Assembly: GCA_963575675.1 (NCBI GenBank)
Contig: CAUYUA010000238.1
Span: forward strand, 1-23,438
DNA from: CAUYUA01 sp963575675
Lineage (GTDB): Bacteria > Pseudomonadota > Alphaproteobacteria > Azospirillales > Azospirillaceae
Reading direction: 5' to 3'
DNA: 23,438 nt
Below the pieces are notes generated by a model that ran no database searches, had not been told where the DNA came from, and saw only the letters and a program-made list of their open reading frames with translations. This document shows positions 14,800-22,211 of this stretch, piece by piece. A program made the position numbers and the translations under genes. Within the stretch, counting starts at the first letter, position 1, and each line of letters begins with the position of its first letter.

Positions 14800-16188
14800 A
14801 TGGCGATCGGTTCTTCACGGCGAATTACGACGAGTTATTTGTTGGCGCTCGGTCTGATTGCGGGTTTATCAATTGGCACCCACTTTCTGGTTGACACCAT
14901 TGTTGGAAATCAAGAGGTCACTGGAAAGGTAGTTAACATTGCGGGACGGCAGCGAATGTTGTCTCAAAGGATTGCTGGAACCTCAGTTCTCTTGAGTCGG
15001 ACAACAGACCCGGCCGAGCGTTTACGTCTGGGTGAACGGTTGAATGCGTCGCTTCAAATGATGGAGGAATCGCATACGGCGTTGGTTCATGGCTCGAAAG
15101 CGTTGGGAATCTCGGACGATATGAGTTCCGCCGTTTCTGCAATATATTATGATGCGCCGCTTTATTTGGATAAGCAGGTTACCCACTATCTAGCCACCGT
15201 GAGAGCGTTTCTGGCCCAGCTTCCCGTTGATCAGGCGGAGGGCGAGGCGCTACGTGACATTCTTAAGGCCGCAGACACATCAATTCTCCATGCCCTTGAC
15301 GTGGCGGTGCGCCAGTATCAGAGCGATAGTGAGGACTCAATCAGAAGGTTGAGGTGGCTTCTCCTTGGAATTTTGGCGCTGATGCTGACGACATTGGCGG
15401 CCGAAGCAATTTTTATTTTTCATCCTTTGTTTCATCGGCTTGTCACAACAAACCAGAGACTTGAAACTGTCAATCACGCTTACCAAGAGGTGTTGGGTTT
15501 TGTGGCGCATGAATTAAAAAATCCTGTAGCCTCAATGGTCACCAACGCCCGCCTTATCTGTGACGGTTACCTTGGAGAGATAACCCCACAGCAGCGACAA
15601 AAGATTGAGCGCATCGCTTATAATGGCCAATATTTGATAAGTTTTGTCGAAAGCTACCTTGACTTGGAGAAGATCGAAAACGCCGAATCGGGTCCGACTA
15701 TGCTGGATATCAGCAACCTCGCCGACGAAGTAATTAAACCGGCTATAGATATTCTGCACGGGCAAATCGAGGGGCGGCGCATGAATTTGGAAGTTATGCT
15801 TCCTGAAACTCCGGTGCGAATGCGGGGGAATTCTGAACTTCTACGTGTCGTCATCGTCAATTTGGTCGGAAACGCGATCAAATACGGCCGGGAATCTGGA
15901 AGGATTCGTGTCGCATTGACAGTGGAAGGAGCACGAGCGGAAATATCAATTTGGAACGAGGGGCCGGGTTTCCCCCCCGAAAAACGCTCCAACCTTTTTC
16001 AGCGCTTCGTTCGCCAGAATACGCCTGAGCTGATTCGCCAAAAAGGCTCGGGACTTGGACTTTACACATGTTGGAAAATCGTTCGATTACATGAAGGGCA
16101 AATCTGGGCTGACTCTGAACTTGGTTCTTGGGCACAGTTTTCTTTTCATATTCCGGTGGAGCCTTTGGTTGTGACACAACAATTATAG
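14800..16188 (+). CDS. Membrane sensor histidine kinase with PilJ/NarX-like input region
   Basis: A 462-aa sensor kinase. ATG 14800 is preceded by TGAGGAA eight nt upstream. TM1 is near residues 13-32 (YLLALGLIAGLSIGTHFLV). The periplasmic part carries the type IV pili methyl-accepting (PilJ/NarX) signature NIAGRQRMLSQRIAG and a repeat-like helical bundle; TM2 is near 188-208 (LLLGILALMLTTLAAEAIFI). The cytoplasmic part has a HisKA H-box FVAHELKNPV with phosphoacceptor H237, and an ATPase domain with N-box NLVGNAIKYG (N358), WNEGPGFP and GSGLGL (416-421). All catalytic blocks look intact. No response regulator is encoded in the window, so the partner is elsewhere. Its neighbour is the diguanylate cyclase, whose pathway commonly governs motility and biofilm, but a connection here is only inferred. 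Confidence 0.92.
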   Translation: MAIGSSRRITTSYLLALGLIAGLSIGTHFLVDTIVGNQEVTGKVVNIAGRQRMLSQRIAGTSVLLSRTTDPAERLRLGERLNASLQMMEESHTALVHGSKALGISDDMSSAVSAIYYDAPLYLDKQVTHYLATVRAFLAQLPVDQAEGEALRDILKAADTSILHALDVAVRQYQSDSEDSIRRLRWLLLGILALMLTTLAAEAIFIFHPLFHRLVTTNQRLETVNHAYQEVLGFVAHELKNPVASMVTNARLICDGYLGEITPQQRQKIERIAYNGQYLISFVESYLDLEKIENAESGPTMLDISNLADEVIKPAIDILHGQIEGRRMNLEVMLPETPVRMRGNSELLRVVIVNLVGNAIKYGRESGRIRVALTVEGARAEISIWNEGPGFPPEKRSNLFQRFVRQNTPELIRQKGSGLGLYTCWKIVRLHEGQIWADSELGSWAQFSFHIPVEPLVVTQQL

Positions 16189-16218
16189 CCAGTGATTGGC
16201 GGCTGCAAATTATAAAAG

Positions 16219-16238
16219 GCTCATCCTGGGCTCCGGGG
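16219..16238 (+). repeat. Dispersed repeat segment A, copy 2
   Basis: GCTCATCCTGGGCTCCGGGG matches 12323-12342 with one difference. Confidence 0.6.
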
Positions 16239-16320
16239 GAGGGTGGTCCTGAGGTGAAACGACCAGTGCGGCGACGAGAGCGCCAAGGAGAGGCTTTCTT
16301 CTTGCTCGTGTATTATGCGC

Positions 16321-16347
16321 GAGCTGAAAAAACCCAAGATAGATTGG
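16321..16347 (+). repeat. Dispersed repeat segment B, copy 2
   Basis: Begins GAGCTGAAAAAACCCAAG and matches 14493-14519 with three differences. Confidence 0.6.
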
Positions 16348-16354
16348 CGGCTTT

Positions 16355-16427
16355 AGAATCGCATAACCATTCCAAGGAAAAGCTCCATCACCCTACTTCT
16401 CATGAGATTTATTGTCGCACACTCACC
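16355..16427 (+). repeat. Dispersed repeat segment C, copy 2
   Basis: A 73-nt partner of 12664-12736, starting AGAATCGCATAA and ending CACACTCACC; ungapped, about 84% identical by hand count. Confidence 0.65.
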
Positions 16428-16576
16428 TTGGGTCATGCGCACGGGGATCGCTCCATCACGGCGCGCAAGAGATGGACGAAGAACCTCGATTGTCGCCTAA
16501 TTTTGACATTCGCCATGTCTTAAAGTCATTGACACATTCCGCGCCGTGTGTCTCTATCGAATCTTCTCATAACTCA

Positions 16577-18232
16577 TTATTGAAGTTGCTTGCTCTCTAA
16601 AATCGGCTCAGCGCCATCAAAATTCAACGTCAACCGCGCGCCACGCAAAATTGTCGGATCGTGACTCACCACAACCAAAGTTTTTCCTCGTCGCGCCAAA
16701 GCAATCATTTGTGCATAAACACGCTCGGCTCCGTCTCGATCCAAACCTTCCGAAGGCTCATCCAGAAGATAAAGTGGTCCGTCAACCAACAATGCTCGCG
16801 CCAGAGCCAAACGCCGACGCACTCCGGGAGCCAAATTTCGTCCTCCCTCTCCCAAAAGCTGATTCCACCCCTGCGGGTGTCGATCGATGAGCGGACGTAG
16901 GCCGACTTGAGTCAAAACCCGCTCCATATCTTCCGGGGATGCTTCGGGGCAAGCGTCGCTCAGCGCTTGTTGCAACGGACCCTCTAAAAATATCGGCTCT
17001 TGGGGTAAATAAGAGACCTGTTTTCGCCACCAATCCAAAGAAATCTGCGATAAGTCGACGCCATCAACCAAGATTTGTCCGCGCGAAGGCTGAATCAAGC
17101 CAGCCATCAAACGCAGAAGACTGGTTTTTCCAGAGCCGTTCTTGCCGGTGATCACTAGAACGCCGCCAGGCTCAAGAGCAAACGACAGCGCTGTAAAGAG
17201 AGGCGTGTTTCCTCCCAAAGGGGTGAACGCCAATGAGCGCGCCTCGATTTTGCCTAGCCAGCCGGGGATGATCTTGCCTAATCGAGGCTCAACAGGCGTA
17301 GAGGCGGCAAAAGCGCGGGCTTCGGCAAGAGTTTGTGCGGCGGCGCGTGCGGACTCGGCCAGTGGGATCAAGCGGCTGAGCGGCGTCAACGCGCGAGCGG
17401 CCATGATGTTGGCGCCAACCAAGACGCCGACGTCAAGCACTCCATCCACAGCCAAAGCGGCGCCTACGCCGATCACGGCGATTCCGGTCAGGCTTTGGAC
17501 GAGCTGCGCCCACGCGCTGGAGGCGTGATGTGTTCGACGAGCATGGCGTCTCAGAGCATGGGCTTGAGCGGCCGCAACGCTCCAGGCTTCGACCAAACGA
17601 TCGACGGCGCGAAAGTGACGTATGGTTTCGCCGGCCTGAAGACCGGCCATAACCAAAGAGCCGATTCGGGCGGCTGCGGTGTTTAAAGAGTGTTGCGCCG
17701 TTGCCGCCGCGCGTTGACTGTTCCAAGCGAGCAACAACAAAACAGCGCCGAACCCCGCAGTGACCATCGCCAGAGGAGGGGCGAGCAAAAATAAGCCGGT
17801 AAGGTAAACGAGAGAGAAAGGAAGGTCGGCGAGGGCGGCGAGGGCAGGTGGACCGAAAGCGGATTCTGTGCGTTCTGAGGCGCGAAGAATTTCGGCGCGC
17901 GTTCCAATAGGACGCGCTTCAAAGGCGTCAAGGCGCGTTGTGACGGAAAGACCAAATAAGCCGATGGAAAGACGTTCATCTTCGTCTCCGATGATGTCTT
18001 CTCCAACGGCGAGACGAAGTTGACGAAAGATAAACTCGCCAACTATAGCAATGATTGCGCCGGTGGTTAGGGTGATGAGAGTCCCATTGACTCCATAAGA
18101 AACGTATCGGTTGAGGACTTGTATAACATAGATTGAAGATGCGAGGCCAAGGATGTTGATGATTAAGGAGGAGATGAACAGGCGAAGGGCTCCGCCGGGA
18201 TGACGGCGCAATCGAGCGAAGAGTTCACGCAT
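16577..18232 (-). CDS. Type I secretion-like ABC transporter (fused permease/ATPase) with degenerate signature
   Basis: A 551-aa half-transporter from ATG 18232; the frame reaches an ATG at 18313 (578 aa), but that extension crosses a dispersed hairpin repeat and lacks a ribosome site, so the inner start with AGGAGG 15 nt upstream is preferred. The N-terminal half has the membrane pattern of type I secretion ATPases (ISSLIINILGLASSIYVIQV, LADLPFSLVYLTGLFLLAPP). The ATPase domain has Walker A GKNGSGKT (363-370), Walker B LYLLDEP (487-493), and the H-loop VVSHDP (H534). The ABC signature, normally LSGGQ, reads LAPGV (467-471), so the composite ATP site is altered. No membrane fusion protein or secreted substrate gene is adjacent. 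It may export a peptide or protein, or may be a partner of another half-transporter; the substrate is unknown. Confidence 0.85.
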   Translation of the reverse strand: MRELFARLRRHPGGALRLFISSLIINILGLASSIYVIQVLNRYVSYGVNGTLITLTTGAIIAIVGEFIFRQLRLAVGEDIIGDEDERLSIGLFGLSVTTRLDAFEARPIGTRAEILRASERTESAFGPPALAALADLPFSLVYLTGLFLLAPPLAMVTAGFGAVLLLLAWNSQRAAATAQHSLNTAAARIGSLVMAGLQAGETIRHFRAVDRLVEAWSVAAAQAHALRRHARRTHHASSAWAQLVQSLTGIAVIGVGAALAVDGVLDVGVLVGANIMAARALTPLSRLIPLAESARAAAQTLAEARAFAASTPVEPRLGKIIPGWLGKIEARSLAFTPLGGNTPLFTALSFALEPGGVLVITGKNGSGKTSLLRLMAGLIQPSRGQILVDGVDLSQISLDWWRKQVSYLPQEPIFLEGPLQQALSDACPEASPEDMERVLTQVGLRPLIDRHPQGWNQLLGEGGRNLAPGVRRRLALARALLVDGPLYLLDEPSEGLDRDGAERVYAQMIALARRGKTLVVVSHDPTILRGARLTLNFDGAEPILESKQLQ

Positions 18233-18268
18233 GGGGTGTTTTGAATGCCTCCTGAGCAAACTGAGTAG

Positions 18269-18299
18269 AAATTCGATGGGTCCAGGGACTATGTTCCTG
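18269..18299 (-). repeat. Dispersed hairpin-repeat copy upstream of the ABC gene
   Basis: Minus-strand AACATAGTCCCTGGACCC followed by ATCGAATTT matches AACACAGTCCCTGGACCC followed by GTTGAATTT at 22129-22155, 24 of 27 positions. Here only one arm is preserved, so the full terminator stem seen at 22109 is lost. The copy lies within the rejected N-terminal extension of the ABC gene. Confidence 0.6.
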
Positions 18300-18313
18300 T
18301 TCGTGGGGATCAT

Positions 18314-18427
18314 AAGGGGGAGCGCCCCCCTTATTTGCGAAACGATTTTCCTCTGGAATCGTTTATTTGTGTTGGCTCGCTACAGGTTATCTTCAGGGGA
18401 AGATCGCTTTGCGAATAAGGGATTTTT
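18314..18427 (+). terminator. Nested hairpin region with plus-strand terminator-like stem
   Basis: CCTTATTTGCGAAACG... (18329-18353) pairs with the complementary arm at 18396-18420: 20 Watson-Crick pairs, 4 G-U pairs and 1 mismatch on plus-strand RNA, followed by GATTTTTT to 18427. Two alternatives compete: AAGGGGG/CCCCCTT (18314-18332) and AAACGATT/AATCGTTT (18340-18364). Both neighbouring genes are on the minus strand, so a plus-strand terminator here is unexpected. Confidence 0.5.
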
Positions 18428-18453
18428 TGCTTCCCTCTCGCGATCCTCGGCGA

Positions 18454-18472
18454 CCAGGAATACAGTCCCAGG
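18454..18472 (+). repeat. Partial copy of the dispersed hairpin-loop repeat
   Basis: CCAGGAATACAGTCCCAGG resembles CCAGGAACACAGTCCCTGG at 22124-22142. It lies in the spacer downstream of the minus-strand methyltransferase gene. Confidence 0.45.
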
Positions 18473-18508
18473 ATTCATTCGTCTTTTATTTCTCATTTTT
18501 TATTTTGT

Positions 18509-19339
18509 TCATGGCTTTCGGCCTGAGACGACACGTGCGTGCATCGCAAGAAGAACTATGTCGTCAATAGCTTTTTGTGCGAAAGCGGCGGGGATGGCCG
18601 AAAGAACCCGCGCTCGGTCATGCTCTGAACTTGCCGCTAAACGTGGCCCAAACACCATGTCGAGAGTCGCTTGCCAGAACGGTTCTTTGACTCCCACCTT
18701 GCGCGTGGGACGCAAAGCCGCTTCTTGCACATCCACAAATCCCGCCGCCGTCATCGCCGCGCCAAGTGATCCCGGTTCGGCAAACCGAAACAAAGGCGCC
18801 AATGGATAACGCTCGTCTTCGCCCAAAATATCGGCAACCACGCGCCCAAGAACTTCGAACACGTCGTTCTCCGCCTGAGTCCCCCAAACCATAAAAGCAG
18901 CTTTTCCGTCACTCCGCAACACGCGCCAAGTTTCTCTCAGAGCCGTGTTCACATTCGGAACGAACATCACGCCGAATCGACATACGGCGCAATCGAAGGC
19001 GTCCTCGATGAAAGGCAAGCGCGTCATGTCTGCCGTGACGAAGTCCACCGGCAAAGCCGTCGCCCGTCGTTTGGCGACGCGCAACATGTGGCGTTCCAAA
19101 TCGAGTCCGACCACGCGACCGCACGGAGCGACTCGTCGAGCTGCGCTCAATGCCGGTTCTCCGACTCCGGCTCCTAAATCCAGCACAATGTTTCCCGCCC
19201 GCACGCCGGCGAAATCCAGCAGAGGTTGGTTGAGGCGATCCGCCATAGCGGCCATTGGTTCGGCCCAATAATTCCAGGCTTCGACGCTGTTCGCCCATCG
19301 CGCCCGTTCTCTTGCGCCATTGATAGGGGTGTCTGTCAT
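18509..19339 (-). CDS. SAM-dependent methyltransferase, class I (Methyltransf_11 / UbiE-like)
   Basis: A 276-aa product from ATG 19339 (MTDTPINGARERARWANSVE). The open frame runs upstream to 19726, but that part is low-complexity, overlaps 15-nt repeats and has no family resemblance, so it is excluded; ATG 19363 is another option, and neither has a clear ribosome site. Motif I is VLDLGAGVGEPAL (SAM glycine loop), followed by VVGLDLE with the acidic ribose-binding residue, ADMTRLPF and the post-III region ETWRVLRSDGKAAFMVW. This arrangement fits Methyltransf_11 proteins acting on small molecules or lipid/quinone-like substrates. It starts divergently from metK, which makes its SAM cofactor, about 730 nt away; proximity alone does not prove a link. 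The substrate is unknown. Confidence 0.85.
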   Translation of the reverse strand: MTDTPINGARERARWANSVEAWNYWAEPMAAMADRLNQPLLDFAGVRAGNIVLDLGAGVGEPALSAARRVAPCGRVVGLDLERHMLRVAKRRATALPVDFVTADMTRLPFIEDAFDCAVCRFGVMFVPNVNTALRETWRVLRSDGKAAFMVWGTQAENDVFEVLGRVVADILGEDERYPLAPLFRFAEPGSLGAAMTAAGFVDVQEAALRPTRKVGVKEPFWQATLDMVFGPRLAASSEHDRARVLSAIPAAFAQKAIDDIVLLAMHARVVSGRKP

Positions 19340-19971
19340 GATCTTTAGCGGATGCGTGGTCATCGCATATTGCGTCGTTTTTGAGCAGGGTTTGTTTTCT
19401 GAATTGCAGGAGCTTTCGGGGTCGAGAAAGCTTGAGAAAATTATTCGGACATCTATTTCTTTCATTTCTTCCGTTCCACGGCGAAGGCGTGATCGACGGT
19501 TTGCCAATTTCGTATGAGGCTGCTTGCGATGGACGGCGTGGAGAAAATTGAGGAAGGGGTGATGAAATAACCTGTTTCTCTTAGAGTCTGCTCGAAAAGA
19601 GTGAGTCTGCTCAAAAAGAGTCCGCTCGAAAACATTGACATTTTTTCCGGACAAAATATTAATCGTTCTGTAAAACCACGAAGAAAATCTCTGATCGACG
19701 TTCTGGGTTTGACGTGTTCGAGGCAACTCGTCCTCTTACTAGAATGGGTTTGTTCATTGCATTATTTCTTTTTCTTCAACATCAATCGTTTTGATGTTCT
19801 AATTTTTTTCGCGTGCTCTGTCTTTTCCACGGAGGCCGTATTTTTTATGATTCTCCCCGGATAGAAAATTCTTATTCTACAACTTGTTTAGCTTTACTCT
19901 GATTATATGCGCGCTTTTGCGGCGTTTCTAGCAAGATCGTTGTCATTGTCGCGCTTTTCGTGATAAGCGTC
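19340..19971. other. Long non-coding stretch between divergent methyltransferase and metK
   Basis: About 630 nt with no convincing gene. Short frames on either strand (such as 19601-19864) are low-complexity and Phe-rich and are not called. It contains three near-identical 15-nt units at 19585-19633 and an AGCTTTC/GAAAGCT stem around 19410-19431. It is AT-rich in the right half. It presumably holds the methyltransferase promoter, but none could be chosen. Confidence 0.4.
19585..19633 (+). repeat. Three short direct repeats (15-nt units)
   Basis: AGTCTGCTCGAAAAG (19585-19599), AGTCTGCTCAAAAAG (19604-19618) and AGTCCGCTCGAAAAC (19619-19633), spaced by 19 and 15 nt. They could be slippage products or binding sites for a regulator of a divergent gene. 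Confidence 0.6.
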
Positions 19972-20000
19972 TTGACCTTGCGGCCAAAGCTTGTCATAAA
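19972..20000 (+). promoter_or_regulatory. Candidate sigma-70 promoter of metK
   Basis: TTGACC (19972-19977) and CATAAA (19995-20000) with a 17-nt spacer, or TCATAA with 16. The predicted transcript would start near 20007 with a leader of about 66 nt. Visual match only. Confidence 0.4.
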
Positions 20001-20047
20001 CCCTACTTGCAGACATTCCTTTCGGAAAGTCGGTTGGCCCTTTTTTT
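19982..20047 (+). promoter_or_regulatory. metK leader hairpins ending in a T-run (possible attenuator)
   Basis: GACATTCC-TTTC-GGAAAGTC (20012-20031) forms a stem with one A-A mismatch. An outer pair GGCCAA (19982-19987) and TTGGCC (20034-20039) can enclose it, followed by C and seven T (20041-20047). This sits 25 nt before the metK start. A downstream CAAC/GTTG stem (20053-20069) overlaps the ribosome site. It does not match a SAM riboswitch class I know. Confidence 0.4.
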
Positions 20048-20072
20048 ACCCTGCAACGCGCCGAGGTTGCCC

Positions 20073-21245
20073 GTGGCAAAGTTGAATTACGTCTTCGCCA
20101 GTGAATCGGTTTCCGAAGGTCATCCTGACAAGGTGTGTGATCGGATTTCCGACGCGATCGTTGATCTTTATCTTAGCGCCGACCCTTACGCCCGCGTGGC
20201 GGTGGAGACGCTCTGCACCACCAATCAGATCGTTCTGGCCGGAGAAGTCCGTGGTCCGGAATCGATCACTCCGGATCTGCTCGAAGCCGCCGCTCGCCAC
20301 GCCGTAAAAGACATCGGCTACGAACAAGAAGGTTTCCACTGGGAAAAAGCCGCCGTTAAAATCCTGGTCCACTCTCAGTCTGCGGACATCGCCGTTGGCG
20401 TCGACGCCAAAGACGAGAAAGACGAAGGCGCGGGCGACCAGGGCATCATGTTCGGTTACGCTTGCAACGAGACTCCCGCTCTGATGCCGGCTCCGCTCTA
20501 CTATGCGCACGCGATGTTGCGTTCGTTGGCGGAAGCTCGTCATTCTGGGGCGGCGCCGTTGCTTGGCCCCGACGCCAAGAGCCAGGTCTCCTTGGAGTAC
20601 GCCAACGGGAAGCCCGTGCGCGCCACCTCGGTGGTTATCTCCACACAGCACGACGCCTCTATTGATCAGGCCGCCGTTCGCGAGATCGTTCGTCCTCACG
20701 TTCTGAATGTGCTCCCCAAAGGGTGGATGTGCGACGAGAGTCGATTCTACGTCAACCCCACCGGCCGATTCGTCATCGGCGGTCCCGATGGCGACAGCGG
20801 TCTCACCGGGCGTAAGATTATCGTCGATACGTATGGCGGCGCGGCTCCGCACGGCGGCGGCGCTTTCTCCGGCAAAGACCCCACCAAAGTCGATCGTTCC
20901 GCCGCTTACGCCTCGCGTTATTTGGCCAAGAACGTCGTTGCCGCCGGTTTGGCCGATCGCTGCACCATCCAGCTCTCCTACGCCATCGGCGTGTCGCTGC
21001 CTCTGTCGGTCTACATCGACACTCACGGCACCGGAAAGGTCGATGAAGACAAGCTCTCGGTTGTCTTGCAGGAGCTGGTCAACTTAAGCCCGCGCGGCAT
21101 TCGCGAGCATCTCGCCCTCAACAAGCCGATTTACGCCCGCACGGCGGCCTATGGTCACTTCGGTCGGGATCCCGAGCCGGACGGCGGTTTCTCTTGGGAG
21201 CGGGTTGATTTGGTGAAACAATTACAGTCCGCGTTCAATATCTAA
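20073..21245 (+). CDS. metK: S-adenosylmethionine synthetase
   Basis: A 390-aa cytosolic enzyme forming SAM from methionine and ATP. The start is GTG 20073 (giving MAKLNYVFASES), with GAGG at 20063-20066; an in-frame upstream start at 20007 would add 22 atypical residues and cross the leader hairpin. Motifs: SVSEGHPDK with catalytic H17, the methionine-binding GAGDQGIMFGYA (about 119-130), the PTGRFVIGGPDGDSGLTGRK block and the phosphate-binding GGGAFSGKDPTKVDRSAAY (about 264-282). Length and all motifs are standard. It ends with a strong terminator. trmB follows, and TrmB uses SAM, so the pair is functionally coherent and is also the order found in many alphaproteobacteria. Confidence 0.97.
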   Translation: MAKLNYVFASESVSEGHPDKVCDRISDAIVDLYLSADPYARVAVETLCTTNQIVLAGEVRGPESITPDLLEAAARHAVKDIGYEQEGFHWEKAAVKILVHSQSADIAVGVDAKDEKDEGAGDQGIMFGYACNETPALMPAPLYYAHAMLRSLAEARHSGAAPLLGPDAKSQVSLEYANGKPVRATSVVISTQHDASIDQAAVREIVRPHVLNVLPKGWMCDESRFYVNPTGRFVIGGPDGDSGLTGRKIIVDTYGGAAPHGGGAFSGKDPTKVDRSAAYASRYLAKNVVAAGLADRCTIQLSYAIGVSLPLSVYIDTHGTGKVDEDKLSVVLQELVNLSPRGIREHLALNKPIYARTAAYGHFGRDPEPDGGFSWERVDLVKQLQSAFNI

Positions 21246-21273
21246 AATTTGAACGTCTGAGCTTTGGGCGAAA

Positions 21274-21327
21274 AGAGAGCCAAAAGGGAGACTATGTTCC
21301 ACCTTCCGGCTCTCTGTTCGTTTTTTT
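21274..21327 (+). terminator. Rho-independent terminator after metK
   Basis: AGAGAGCC (21274-21281) pairs with GGCTCTCT (21308-21315); an inner AAGG/CCTT pair extends it, and a seven-T run ends at 21327. The loop contains GGGAGACTATGTTCC, close to the loop core of the repeats at 18269 and 22109. Confidence 0.7.
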
Positions 21328-21372
21328 GTTTTTTGTTTTCTTCGATCTTATTCTTTAACAAGCAAGCTCGGC

Positions 21373-22071
21373 ATGTCTTCCTCGGATCAGGCTCCTTTGC
21401 GCGTGTATGGTCGTCGTCACGGTCGCAAGCTGCGTCAACAACGCGCTTCGCTGCTGGAGGAAGCTCTTCCCCGCTATCGCGCCGCTACGCCGTCCGTTGG
21501 ACAAACGCTTGATCCGAGAACTCTTTTTGACGAGCCGGTCGATGACGTCTGGCTGGAGGTCGGGTTCGGGAACGGCGAGCATTTGGCCGCGCAAGCGGTA
21601 ATCAACCCCAATATCGGCATGATCGGTTGTGAGCCCTTCATCAACGGAGTCTCGGCTCTGTTGAAGCAGATTGAGGCTGAGGGCATTCGTACGATTCGCA
21701 TTGTTCCTGACGATGCGCGTCCGGTGATCGACGCTCTTCCCGACGCCTCGATTGGCCGGTGTTTTGTGCTCTTCCCTGATCCATGGCCTAAGACCCGGCA
21801 CCAAGAGCGTCGATTTATTGGTCCGAAAAACTTGCAGCGTTTGGCGCGCGTGTTGCGTCCCGGCGCGGAATTGCGCTTGGCCAGCGACGATCCGGGTCTT
21901 ATTCGCTGGATGTTGGATCAGACTTGGCGTCACCCGGATTTTGTGTGGTTGGCGCGGCGTCCCGATGATTGGCGGCGACGTCCCGATGATTGGCCGTCGT
22001 CGCGCTATGAGCAGAAGGCGATCGAGGCATTAAGGACGCCGGTGTTTCTCCGTTTCCAGCGGCGCGCTTAA
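21373..22071 (+). CDS. trmB: tRNA (guanine-N7-)-methyltransferase
   Basis: A 232-aa SAM-dependent enzyme modifying G46 in the variable loop of tRNAs. The ATG at 21373 gives MSSSDQAPLRVYGRRHGRKL, and VYGRRHGRKL is the usual alphaproteobacterial TrmB start; the ribosome site is weak. Motif I is LEVGFGNGEHL (61-71), with FINGVSALLK as the acceptor helix and the family hallmark LFPDPWPKTRHQERRF (133-148). The C-terminus has DDWPSSRYEQKA, typical of the substrate-binding end. It follows metK by 127 nt containing a terminator, so it may need its own promoter or partial read-through. A very strong hairpin terminates it. Confidence 0.95.
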   Translation: MSSSDQAPLRVYGRRHGRKLRQQRASLLEEALPRYRAATPSVGQTLDPRTLFDEPVDDVWLEVGFGNGEHLAAQAVINPNIGMIGCEPFINGVSALLKQIEAEGIRTIRIVPDDARPVIDALPDASIGRCFVLFPDPWPKTRHQERRFIGPKNLQRLARVLRPGAELRLASDDPGLIRWMLDQTWRHPDFVWLARRPDDWRRRPDDWPSSRYEQKAIEALRTPVFLRFQRRA

Positions 22072-22108
22072 ATGAAAAAAAAAGAGATGTTCTCTGGACG
22101 GAACAGGT

Positions 22109-22157
22109 AAAAATTCAACGGGTCCAGGAACACAGTCCCTGGACCCGTTGAATTTTT
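22109..22157. terminator. Perfect 20-bp palindromic terminator after trmB
   Basis: AAAAATTCAACGGGTCCAGG (22109-22128) and its exact reverse complement (22138-22157) flank a 9-nt loop AACACAGTC. The stem ends in five T on the plus side and five A on the other, so it can act in both directions. It shares sequence with 18269-18299 and 18454-18472, indicating a repeat family. Confidence 0.75.
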
Positions 22158-22211
22158 ATCCAGAAGACACACCTTATTTTTTTATCGTCGGTAGACACGC
22201 GAGGCGATGTT

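Larger units (their letters stand above)
16189..16576. other. Repeat-bearing region between convergent kinase and ABC genes
   Basis: No gene is supported. It contains segments A (16219-16238), B (16321-16347) and C (16355-16427) in direct order, giving the most complete copy of the dispersed repeat (about 210-230 bp). A local ACGAG/CTCGT stem lies at about 16273-16309. No T-run terminator is seen for either convergent gene. Confidence 0.5.

Noticed and set aside
18233..18313. N-terminal extension of the ABC transporter to ATG 18313
   Set aside because: It is encoded by a dispersed hairpin repeat and lacks a ribosome site; the family homology begins around the inner start.
19340..19726. N-terminal extension of the methyltransferase to 19726
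   Set aside because: The extra 129 residues are Ser/Lys/Arg-rich, contain 15-nt repeat products and precede a normal family start (MTDTP...), so they are probably untranslated.
21946..22008. RPDDWRR-RPDDWPS as a novel tandem duplication in TrmB
   Set aside because: Alphaproteobacterial TrmB proteins commonly have a DW...RPxDWPPTRYE arrangement here, so it is probably the family norm.
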